Source of the DNA: Notoacmeibacter ruber
GTDB lineage: Bacteria > Pseudomonadota > Alphaproteobacteria > Rhizobiales > Rhizobiaceae
Direction: 5' to 3'
Assembly: GCF_003668555.1 (NCBI RefSeq)
Contig: NZ_RCWN01000001.1
Coordinates: 682,001 to 746,000 of the forward strand
DNA length: 64,000 bases
Of the stretch, positions 34,878 to 42,511 are shown one piece after another. Each line of letters begins with the position of its first letter. The first letter of the stretch is position 1. The translations under genes and the position numbers were made by a program. The notes below the pieces were generated by a model. The model did no database searches. It was not told where the DNA came from and saw nothing but the letters and a program-made list of their open reading frames with translations.

Positions 34878-36155
34878 ATGATCGATTCACCGACAGAACG
34901 ACCGCGCCTGATATTTCTCACCCAGTTCTATGATCCGGAGCCGGCTTATAAGGGGCAGGCCTTCGCCGAGGCCGTTCGAGAGATGGGCTACGACGTTGAG
35001 GTGGTCACTGGTTTCCCAAATTATCCAGGCGGCAGATTATATGATGGCTACCGGATCTGGCCGTGGCAGCGCAGCGTCGAAAACGGCATTCGCATCACGA
35101 GGCTCGCCATGTACCCGAGTCACAATGCCGGAAAAGTGGGCCGGATCGCGAATTATCTCAGCTTCTTTTGTAGCGCTTTTCTCTATCTGTGTTTCGCAGC
35201 CAGGCGAGCCAACCTTATATATGTCTATCATCCGCCCTTGACCGTAGGACTGGCGGCGGCGGCATCGCGTTGGCTGCACGGCCGACCAGTTATTGTCGAC
35301 ATTCACGATCTATGGCCAGATACCCTTCCCGCAACCGGTATGATTTCCAGTCCGCGAATCCTGAGGTGGATCGATCATGCGGCGAGCTGGATGTATCGAA
35401 ATGTTCAATTTATCATCCTGCATACCGAAGGTTTTGGCACGAAACTGCTGGAACGCGGGGTACCACAGGAGAAAATGAAGACGATCATCGGCTGGTGTAA
35501 CGAACACCGGCTGCCTGATAATCCGCCTGAAGGCATCGCCCGCCTGACAACAGCTCCTGGTCTGAAATTATTGTATGCTGGCAATCTTGGACCTGCGCAG
35601 GCGCTGGACTCCGTTCTCGGTGCGGCCGAAATATTGCAACGCAACGGACAGCCTACACTCGCGACCTTCTGTTTTCTCGGTGACGGTGTCAGCAAAGATA
35701 AGCTGGAGAAGCGGGCAGGTGAGCTGGGGCTTGAGAATGTCGTTTTCCTTCCGCGCGTCTCGGCGCGCGATGTTCCCGCGTATCTTGACGCCGCAGACGC
35801 GCTTTTGGTTCATTTGCGCGACGAGCCCCTTTTCCAAATCACGCTGCCATCAAAGACGCAGGCGTATCTATATGCCGGAAAGCCAATTATTATGGCTGTT
35901 CTGGGGGAGGCGGCTTGCCTGATCGAAAGGGCTGATGCTGGGCTTTGCATTCGCCCAGAGGATCCGGAAGCTATGGCGAAGGCCGTGAGGAGGCTCGCGC
36001 ACATGAGTTCGGACGAAAGAGAGGCGATGGGAGAACGCGGCCGTGTTTATTACGAGCGCGAACTTTCCATGGAGCGAGGCCTTCGGCAATTTTCAGAGAT
36101 ATTTGATAGGATAACCCAGCTAAGTACATTTGATTATCGCCATGGTCGGGACTAG
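34878..36155 (+). CDS. GT4 glycosyltransferase, WbuB-like (putative L-FucNAc transferase)
   Basis: A 425-residue retaining GT-B enzyme: FLTQFYDPEPAYKGQAFAEA, VVTGFPNYPGGRLYDGYRIW, VDIHDLWPDTLPATGMI, KLLYAGNLGPAQALDSVLGA and LPSKTQAYLYAGKPIIMAVL. Its domain pattern and position right after fnlABC correspond to WbuB of E. coli O26, proposed to transfer L-FucNAc. The gap to fnlC is 3 bp. Donor specificity is inferred from context. Confidence 0.85.
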   Translation: MIDSPTERPRLIFLTQFYDPEPAYKGQAFAEAVREMGYDVEVVTGFPNYPGGRLYDGYRIWPWQRSVENGIRITRLAMYPSHNAGKVGRIANYLSFFCSAFLYLCFAARRANLIYVYHPPLTVGLAAAASRWLHGRPVIVDIHDLWPDTLPATGMISSPRILRWIDHAASWMYRNVQFIILHTEGFGTKLLERGVPQEKMKTIIGWCNEHRLPDNPPEGIARLTTAPGLKLLYAGNLGPAQALDSVLGAAEILQRNGQPTLATFCFLGDGVSKDKLEKRAGELGLENVVFLPRVSARDVPAYLDAADALLVHLRDEPLFQITLPSKTQAYLYAGKPIIMAVLGEAACLIERADAGLCIRPEDPEAMAKAVRRLAHMSSDEREAMGERGRVYYERELSMERGLRQFSEIFDRITQLSTFDYRHGRD

Positions 36156-36350
36156 ATCACAGCCAGAGGCCGATGATCGCAGCAATAGTGGCCATAGGCA
36201 GGATAGCTTCGAGCGAGTTGGTCTTAAAGATGCACGCCCAGCCGCTTGAGCTTACCGTTCTGGTCCTCAATCTCTTTCAGGCGCTTGTTCTTTGACAGCC
36301 ATCCAGGCATAGACTTCGAGCGGTAGAACGCTGCTTCCGTGACGCCTATC
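36156..36350 (-). pseudogene. IS3-family orfA relic, distal part
   Basis: From 36350 down to about 36240 the minus strand reads IGVTEAAFYRSKSMPGWLSK, NKRLKEIEDQNGKLKRL, typical of IS3 OrfA. Its N-terminal part lies at 38652-38739, on the other side of the IS66 insertion. The rest of 36156-36235 shows nothing definite. Confidence 0.72.
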
Positions 36351-36434
36351 GTAAGCGTCGCCGTCACCCCCTTGTTTGTGGCGGCGTAGCCGGCGAGTTT
36401 CCGTGCCTTTCGGACGAGTGGAGGGCTTGGAGCC

Positions 36435-36864
36435 ATGTCGATGTCATATGCTGATGCTGGCACGAAGCCAGTTCGACGGTTCGAGGTCTTCACAGGCGCG
36501 GGTCGACGACGAGACTGGAGCGACGAAGAGAAGGTGGCGATTGTCGCGGAGAGCTATTCCGGCCTGGAGAGCGTCTGCGCCGTTGCTCGGCGCCATGGGC
36601 TGGAGCTACTCGCAACTCTTCACTTGGCGGCGCAAATTGCGAGAGACGGCTCTTGCGAAGTTGGATGCAACCCCGACTGAACCGGCGTTCGTACCGGCGG
36701 TCATCGAGAAGAAGGCTCGCGCGAAGCGGAAGCGGTCACGCTCGTCCGGCAAGACGATCCCCGCGGTTGAACTGGAGATCGACGGGGTCTCGGTGAAGAT
36801 CGCCAAGGGGACCGACGCCAGAACGAATGCGGCGGTGATCGATGCGTTGAAGGGTAGCGCGTGA
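36435..36864 (+). pseudogene. tnpA: IS66 TnpA, frameshifted
   Basis: The first frame gives RRDWSDEEKVAIVAESYSGL and ESVCAVARRHG. Similarity then continues one frame over with SYSQLFTWRRKLRETALAKL through ELEIDGVSVKIAKGTDA. One extra base near 36600 separates the HTH from the rest. Its end overlaps tnpB by 4 bp, as in intact IS66. Confidence 0.8.
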
Positions 36865-37256
36865 TCGGTCCGAGTGGCGCCGTCCGCGTCATGGTGGCGA
36901 CGAAGCCTGTCGACTTCCGCAACGGGGCCGAAGGTCTCGCCGCGCTGGTGCGCGAGAAGATTGCGGCCGACCCGTTCGGCGGAACGGTCTACGTCTTCCG
37001 GGCCAAAGGCGCCGATCGGATCAAGCTGATCTTCTGGGACGGCACCGGGCTGGTTCTTATTGCAAAGCAACTCGAGGACGGCGGTTTCAAGTGGCCGGCG
37101 ATCACGGACGGCGTCATTAGGCTGACGGCCGCGCAGGTCTCCACCGCTATCGAAGCCCTTCCCGACGATCCCGGCACGCTGAAGGTGATGCTGATCGCAG
37201 AGCGTGTGCGGTCCGAGCGGCTTGCCCAGATCATCAGGGAATTGCAGCGTCATTGA
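36861..37256 (+). CDS. tnpB: IS66 Orf2-like protein TnpB
   Basis: A 131-residue protein with the family pattern VMVATKPVDFRNGAEGLAAL, VREKIAADPFGGTVYVFRAK and RIKLIFWDGTGLVLIAKQLE. Its terminal codons CAT-TGA arise at the junction with the inserted IS3 end (TGACGTGACC begins at 37254), so the normal C-terminus has been replaced. It is required for IS66 transposition in known elements. Confidence 0.85.
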   Translation: MIGPSGAVRVMVATKPVDFRNGAEGLAALVREKIAADPFGGTVYVFRAKGADRIKLIFWDGTGLVLIAKQLEDGGFKWPAITDGVIRLTAAQVSTAIEALPDDPGTLKVMLIAERVRSERLAQIIRELQRH

Positions 37257-37625
37257 CGTGACCCCCAGCTTGCCTCCAGCTGGGATTAGAGCCGGGCCTT
37301 TGTTTTGCGCATCAGCGCGGCTGAAGCAATGGGCTGCGTAGCGGAGCCCGTAGGGCGTAGCGAAGCAGGCCATTGCTGATCGAGTTCGGCGGCGAATGCC
37401 GCCGGTGTTGCGTAGCCGAGAGAGGAGTGTGGACGCTCCCGGTTGTAGTCTTCAACCCAAGCTGCGATCTCGACCCGCGCGTGTGCCATGCTGAGGAACA
37501 GGGTCTCGTTGAGGAGTTCGTCGCGCATGCGGCCGTTGAAACTCTCGACATAGCCATTCTGCATCGGCCTTCCGGGAGCGATGTAATGCCACTCGACGCC
37601 GATCTCGCCGCACCATGCGAGCACC
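37254..37625 (-). mobile_element. IS3 fragment inside IS66, exact copy of 22219-22590
   Basis: 372 bp identical by eye to the left end of the IS3 element at 22219, same orientation, no gaps. It encodes the OrfB C-terminus ([20 protein letters not shown] to LMRKTKARL). The IS3 left end is intact. The other side breaks in mid-gene at 37625 against tnpC, so an IS3 first inserted after tnpB and a deletion then removed the IS3 right part plus the tnpC 5' end. Confidence 0.88.
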
Positions 37626-38630
37626 CAGGTGCTGGTCTCCAAATACGCCGATCACCTGCCGCTTCATCTTCAGGCGCAGATCTATGCCCGTCAAGGCGTC
37701 CGTCTCGACCGATCGACGCTCGCAGACTGGGCGGGACGAGCGGTCTTACTGCTCCGACCGGTCCACGAGCGGCTGCTCGGTCACCTTAAGGCGTCGACCA
37801 AGTCATTGGCTGACGAAACGACTGCGCCGGTTCTCGATCCCGGACGTGGCCGCACCAAGACCGGCCAGCTCTTCGACTATGCCCGCGACGATCGTCCCTT
37901 CAGCGGCGATGATCCGCCGGCGGTCGCCTATGTCTATGCACCGGACCGAACGGCGTTGCGCTCCGCCGAGCATCTGCAGGGCTTTAACGGTGTCCTTCAG
38001 GTCTACGGCTATGGCGGCTACAAGGTACTCGCCGAGAAGGGACAAATGCATCTTGCCTTCTGTTGGGCGCATGTCCGTCTGCGATTCTATGAACTCACCT
38101 CCAATGGACCTGCGCCGATCGCGACGGAGGCGTTGAAGTGCATCGCCGCTCTCTATCAGGTCGAGACCACCATCCGCGGCCGGTCTCATGACGAGCGTCG
38201 GAAAGTTCGGCAGGTGACGAGCCGTCTACTTCTCGACGCGCTCGAAGCCTTCCTGCGCGAGAAGCTCGCCCCGATCAGCCAGAAGACGAAGCTCGCCGAG
38301 GCGATACGCTATGCCCTGTCGCGATGGGAGGGACTTTGCCGGTTCGCCGGTGACGGAACGATCGAGATCGACAGCGACACCGTCGAGCGCTCGATCCGCC
38401 CGCTGGCGCTGACGCGCAAAGATGCGCTATTCGCGGGCTACGACGGTGGCGCCCGGCACTGGGCCGTGATCGCCTCGCTCATCGAGACCTGCAAGCTGAA
38501 CGACATCGATCCGTACGTCTATCTCAGCGCCGTCATCACCCTCATCGTCGATGGCCATCCCAACAGCGAGATCGACGACCTCATGCCGTGGACCTTCAAG
38601 CCCGAAGCCGATCTCGCCGCCGTGGCGTGA
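37626..38630 (+). pseudogene. tnpC: IS66 transposase TnpC, N-terminally truncated
   Basis: About 333 residues of TnpC remain, starting [20 protein letters not shown] and including the DDE-type core (LFDYARDDRPFSGDDPPAVA, LAFCWAHVRLRFYEL, DGTIEIDSDTVERSIRPLAL) to the normal C-terminus. The missing N-terminal portion (zinc finger and leading domain, roughly 190 residues) was replaced by the IS3 fragment. Confidence 0.85.
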
Positions 38631-38651
38631 GGACGACGCTTCCCGCCTATC

Positions 38652-38739
38652 TGTCAGCTAACCCGCCAACCGTAGCGCCGGCATCAGGGTCTCTTAGCGC
38701 AAAGGCGATCTGCTCGTTTGAATATCTTTTCTTAGGCAT
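38652..38739 (-). pseudogene. IS3-family orfA relic, proximal part
   Basis: Minus strand MPKKRYSNEQIAFALRDPDA then GATVGGLAD is a standard IS3 OrfA N-terminus. Joined through one copy of the IS66 target duplication it leads into the part at 36240-36350, though one base out of frame, so it was already decayed when IS66 landed. Confidence 0.75.
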
Positions 38740-38822
38740 GTTCGGCACTCATCTCGTCGGAGGATGATGCCCGAAGAGTCACATTCAAAAATGGAACAGT
38801 TTGTTGGGTCAGGAGCCAACGA

Positions 38823-39755
38823 TTAAGCTTTCGGGCTAAAGTCTTTCGCTGCGCGAAACTCAGCGCGCTCGTCAAGATTGCTGCGACCGGACCGACGGAC
38901 GAGTTTTTCTGCCTCCGCCTGGGGGAGGGCGACCGAGATAGATTTGGCGAGACCGGTCCGTCGCTTGCCATAGCTGACTGTGGCAGTGCGGTCCGAAGCG
39001 TGACCGGCGAGCACGGCGACGGCGACTGCCGACATGGATTGCTTGGCGGTCGCGATACAGGCATGCCGCGTGGTGTAGAGAGAGATTCTGCGGATCTTGA
39101 GCGCATGGCAGGCACTGGCGATCCGTCTTGCGATCCGGTCCCAAACGTTCTTCCACGATCTCGATTGCGAGCGGTATATCTGCAGTCGATCGATCAGACT
39201 TTGAACCATCGAACAAAACGACGGCTCTTTCCTGTTGATCCCCGCCAAGTTGAGGCGACGGACGTCGGCTAAACCCCTTCCGTTGGTGCGCTTTGCACAT
39301 CGTACGACCAGCATCGTCCCTTCAATCGACGCGGTTTGCCATTCAATTGGGCGTAGGCCGAGATACGTATTGATGACCATGAATCGTGCAGCGATCAGAC
39401 CGTCCTTTCCACCGGTCAGAAGTCGGCCGCTGACCTTGACGATTTCCTCCCACCTCACCGACTTGCGCTTACGGCTTGCGGTGCGCTTGGGGCCATCCTT
39501 TTTCGGGGCCGGTGTCTCGATCCGCAACGATCCGACGTTTCTATCGCGTTGCTCCTGCGAGATCGCGGCCTTGTAGGTTCGGATGGTCGACGCTCTCCAA
39601 ACTCCATGCTGTCCCGCGAACCACGCCGCGACATCATACAGGCTGGGCGCGTCTGTTCCTTCCCTTTTGGCGACGGTCGCTGCCAGCCGTCGGTAGCGTT
39701 CCCGATAGTAATCTTCGGTTTGGCTTGTCCGCGTCGGTTGGTCCGGTCCAAACAT
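38823..39755 (-). CDS. Tyrosine recombinase/phage-type integrase
   Basis: A 310-residue tyrosine recombinase. Catalytic pattern: R135 in TYLGLRPIEW, R230 in LYTTRHACIA, H252 in LAGHASDRTATVSY and nucleophile Y262. The first His of the usual HxxR box is Tyr here (YTTRH), a tolerated change. The N-terminal 80 residues form a short SAM-like core-binding domain. It is the second recombinase of the island. Three 9-bp direct repeats lie just upstream of its start. It may act on another att pair or resolve dimers. Confidence 0.82.
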   Translation of the reverse strand: MFGPDQPTRTSQTEDYYRERYRRLAATVAKREGTDAPSLYDVAAWFAGQHGVWRASTIRTYKAAISQEQRDRNVGSLRIETPAPKKDGPKRTASRKRKSVRWEEIVKVSGRLLTGGKDGLIAARFMVINTYLGLRPIEWQTASIEGTMLVVRCAKRTNGRGLADVRRLNLAGINRKEPSFCSMVQSLIDRLQIYRSQSRSWKNVWDRIARRIASACHALKIRRISLYTTRHACIATAKQSMSAVAVAVLAGHASDRTATVSYGKRRTGLAKSISVALPQAEAEKLVRRSGRSNLDERAEFRAAKDFSPKA

Positions 39756-39769
39756 ATCGATCTCCCCTT

Positions 39770-39825
39770 GTTACTCGACTACTTCTCAGGACGTTACTCG
39801 ACAACAATCCTGCCCCGTTACTCGA
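39770..39825. repeat. Three 9-bp direct repeats upstream of the recombinase gene
   Basis: GTTACTCGA occurs at 39770-39778, 39793-39801 and 39817-39825, spaced 23 and 24 bp, about two helical turns, starting 15 bp from the recombinase start codon. This suits cooperative protein binding (autoregulation or recombinase arm sites). The rest of the gap to 40143 shows no gene I can support. Confidence 0.65.
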
Positions 39826-40143
39826 TCGGGGTCGGCGGCTGTTCGCGGCGCCCCTTCACCGGCCGAAGGAACCCGTCTTTACGGGCAGCGGCTGGACCTG
39901 CAACCTCACATGGAGGATCGGGAAACGCCGGCCAATCGGCTCAGTGGAGCATCCTCAATTCGTGCCCCACAAGCCGATCGATTCCTATTCCATGAAACGC
40001 CGTCAGGCCGTCGCCCGATCAGACGATCCGTCTCTTCGAACCTCCAGATCAGTTCCAATGCGCATACCGACACGCCCGCATCTCACCTTGATACGGACCG
40101 GAATGGCGCGACCGGGATCTGACGCTTTCTCGATGACGGGCGG

Positions 40144-42084
40144 TCATGTCGACCGCTCCCACGGACGCTTCGATTTCTCGGTCACCCATGGCAACAACGA
40201 TATTGGCTGCGGGCTGAGGTGACCGGTCACGACGGGTATGCGTTCGATGACCGCCGACAGACGCTGCAGACTGGCCCGCTGCGTATATCGACCCGCGGTC
40301 TCGCCACTCGCCGCCCGTCCCGCGATCTCGTCGATCAGCATCTGATCGACGCCGAGTTCCTTCAGCGCGGTGGCGTTTCCGTGCCGCAGCGCGTGGATGA
40401 ACCTCTGCCATGCTTCGAGGTTTCGGTTCGCGAGTGCCGCTTTCGCCTGCCCTACGAAATCCTTGTAGAACCGATCGCCGGGATCGAACCCGGGCCGCGG
40501 CAGGGCAGGGTAGAGTTCCGGGAACAGCTTCGTCGATCCGGTCGCGCGAACGGCGTCGGCGTAAGACCAGATCCCGAGACGCGCGATCTCCGAATGCAGC
40601 GGGAGGATGCGGATCGAATTTTCGTTTTTGAGGCGTCGACCGGCATTGGGCCGGATCTTGATCGCGAGACCGCCATCCCATTGCACCAGGTCGTCGACGT
40701 CGAGGCCGCATACTTCGCCGCGGCGAACTCCGAGATAGTAGATCATCTGCGGGACGTAAAAGAGTGAGCCGTGGAAGATACGTGATCCAGTCGACCACAA
40801 TTGCCCCGGCGATGCGCATCCGGTGAAGGGCGGGAGTTCGAAAACCGGACCGACCCGGTCCGATCCCGGCTTCGGGCTTCCGGCCCGCGCCTCGCGGCCC
40901 TTCTTCTTCTTGGGGCGCAAGGACTTCCAGTTCCGTGGCGGAACGATAAAGCCCTGGCCTTCGAGATAGCCGAGAAACTGCTCGATCGAACCGATGTGCT
41001 TGCGGATGGTCTGGCCGGAGAGCCCAACCGGGGGAAGCGGCTTTCCCGCTTCCTCCGCTTCACGGACCTGCCGCCGGGTTTCCATGCGAAGTTCCGTGGC
41101 GGACAACGTTCTGAGACGCGCACTGCGTCCGTAATTGGTGAGGATCTCGTCGAAGAGGTTCCGGAAGGCGCCCAGGGTCTGTTGGCGAACTTCGGACAAT
41201 CTTTTCAGCCCCTCGGCCGTCATGGTTTCGGCGAAGAACGTCACGGCGACTCCGATATCGCGTTTGGTGGCGTCCTCGATGTCCTTGCGGCCTTTGAGAT
41301 ATCGGCCGACCCACTCCTCCATGTCCGCGACCTCCAGATCCGAACGCTGGTCGCTCTGGCTCTCGACGGCAGGATGCGTCGGAACGTCGGAGGTGGGGAC
41401 GGATGTCTCCTTTTGCGCGTCGTCGATGTCGGCGCCGTCAAACCAGGCCAGATCCGGATAAGCCGATCGGGTGGAGAGCAGTTGCGTCGCCCGCGCATCC
41501 ATCACCGCGCTCTGGGCTGCTTCGAGCGCCATCGTGCCAACGGGCAGGTTTTGGCTGCGAAGCAGCGCGCGGGTTTCTTCGCGGCCACCGGAACTCAAAG
41601 CGCAGGCTCGTTCGGCCTCATAGGTCGAGACGATCCACGGATGGCGGTCGGGCTGCACCCCGGATGCCTGCAGATAGGCAAGCCCGGGACACGGACCTTC
41701 GAAGGTCAGCCGGCGGTGCGCGCCGAACAGTGCGATGAGCTTGTAGGCGTGTCCGACCTCCGCGTCGATGAGGGCTTCGCTCTCCGAGCCGAAGCCGCAA
41801 TGCCTTGCCCCGAGCCTGAGCGTCGCGTGCCGCGCTTCCATGTCGGCGATCTCGGCCTTGAAGATCGTCTGCATCTGTTCGGCGTTCAGCGTCATCGTCT
41901 CGTCCTGCCTCATCGCGTGGAGCAGCCTGTTCAAATCGAGGGCGATGATCTCCACCGCGGCAAGATCGCTGATTCTGATGGGCAGGGTAAAGTGCTGCCG
42001 GCCTGCCGCCGTTTGCGCGGCGGCGCGCCGCGGGATGCGGGCGCGCCAGTAATGGCGTCGTCCGCGCCGCGTGAGATTCGGCAC
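40144..42084 (-). CDS. int: Island integrase, 646-aa tyrosine recombinase
   Basis: Long integrase with N-terminal LTRRGRRHYWRARIPRRAA, the motif of the DUF6538-type head found on many alphaproteobacterial island integrases, then a middle region, a core-binding domain and a C-terminal catalytic domain. Catalytic motifs: MIYYLGVRRGEVCGLDVDDL (Arg), FIHALRHGNATALKELG (H-x-x-R-H), and GRAASGETAGRYTQRAS with the Tyr nucleophile. It is 146 bp from the 3' end of tRNA-Gln, facing away from it, and probably catalyses integration at the 18-bp att sequence. Confidence 0.88.
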   Translation of the reverse strand: MPNLTRRGRRHYWRARIPRRAAAQTAAGRQHFTLPIRISDLAAVEIIALDLNRLLHAMRQDETMTLNAEQMQTIFKAEIADMEARHATLRLGARHCGFGSESEALIDAEVGHAYKLIALFGAHRRLTFEGPCPGLAYLQASGVQPDRHPWIVSTYEAERACALSSGGREETRALLRSQNLPVGTMALEAAQSAVMDARATQLLSTRSAYPDLAWFDGADIDDAQKETSVPTSDVPTHPAVESQSDQRSDLEVADMEEWVGRYLKGRKDIEDATKRDIGVAVTFFAETMTAEGLKRLSEVRQQTLGAFRNLFDEILTNYGRSARLRTLSATELRMETRRQVREAEEAGKPLPPVGLSGQTIRKHIGSIEQFLGYLEGQGFIVPPRNWKSLRPKKKKGREARAGSPKPGSDRVGPVFELPPFTGCASPGQLWSTGSRIFHGSLFYVPQMIYYLGVRRGEVCGLDVDDLVQWDGGLAIKIRPNAGRRLKNENSIRILPLHSEIARLGIWSYADAVRATGSTKLFPELYPALPRPGFDPGDRFYKDFVGQAKAALANRNLEAWQRFIHALRHGNATALKELGVDQMLIDEIAGRAASGETAGRYTQRASLQRLSAVIERIPVVTGHLSPQPISLLPWVTEKSKRPWERST

Positions 42085-42229
42085 GAGATGTCGCTGGGGC
42101 TAGTCGCGTCTCCACCACCGGCCGGGCACCCGGTGTGTACAGTTTTGTGGCACAAAACGGGACGGATGGCGCCCGGCGCGCATCGGCGGCGAAGCGAAAC
42201 GATTGAGAATCAATGACTTGATGGGTGTC

Positions 42230-42303
42230 TGGCTGGGGAACCTGGATTCGAACCAGGACTAACGGAGTCAGAGTCCGCGGGTCTACCGTTAACCTATTCC
42301 CCA
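42230..42303 (-). tRNA. tRNA-Gln (anticodon CUG)
   Basis: The complement starts TGGGGAA, folds with acceptor pairing to TTCCCCA, an anticodon arm GCGGA-CTCTGAC-TCCG(T) with CTG at the anticodon, a T arm CCTGGTTCGAATCCAGG, and an encoded CCA end. 74 nt. Its last 18 bases are the island attachment site, so the gene stays complete after integration. Confidence 0.93.
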
Positions 42304-42511
42304 TCGCCGTGTCCGCTGCGGCGCAAGCGCTCGTCTGTCGGCGGAACGATGCTGGCTATCTAATGATCGGGCCTGTCTTGTCAACCCTTGCCGGATCACC
42401 GTGTCACCGCTTCGCTTTCCAACGTCCGGCGCCTCTGTTAGAGTTCCGCCAACGCAATATTGGCGCGCGCGCTGTCTGCAGGACAGCTGCAGCGCGAAGG
42501 GAAATGTAACT

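Larger units (their letters stand above)
36351..38643 (+). mobile_element. IS66-family element with 8-bp target duplication
   Basis: Ends GTAAGCGTCGCCGTCAC (36351) and the complement of 38634-38643 (GGAAGCGTCG) form the usual IS66 terminal repeats. CGCCTATC is directly repeated outside both ends (36343-36350 and 38644-38651), the 8-bp duplication typical of IS66. Inside are tnpA (frameshifted), tnpB, a foreign IS3 fragment and a truncated tnpC, so the copy is defective. Confidence 0.92.
15647..42247. mobile_element. Genomic island integrated at tRNA-Gln(CUG)
   Basis: The 18-bp sequence TGGCTGGGGAACCTGGAT occurs at 15647-15664 and again as the 3' end of the intact tRNA-Gln gene at 42230-42247, in direct orientation. 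The gene next to the tRNA's 3' end (146 bp away) encodes a tyrosine recombinase, as in many tRNA-targeting integrative elements. Between the repeats lie parA, IS elements, an AAA+ protease operon and a low-GC polysaccharide cluster, all accessory; outside them lie operonic chromosomal genes. No relaxase, coupling protein or type IV secretion gene is visible, so the element is not self-conjugative in its present form, or has lost those genes. Confidence 0.82.

Noticed and set aside
39476..40222. Plus-strand 248-codon frame over the recombinase gap
   Set aside because: Largely antisense to the recombinase gene, Arg/Pro-rich and without domains; treated as a GC-driven spurious frame.
15647..42247. 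Integrative conjugative element
   Set aside because: No relaxase, coupling ATPase or type IV secretion gene could be recognised in the interval, so only a genomic island is claimed.
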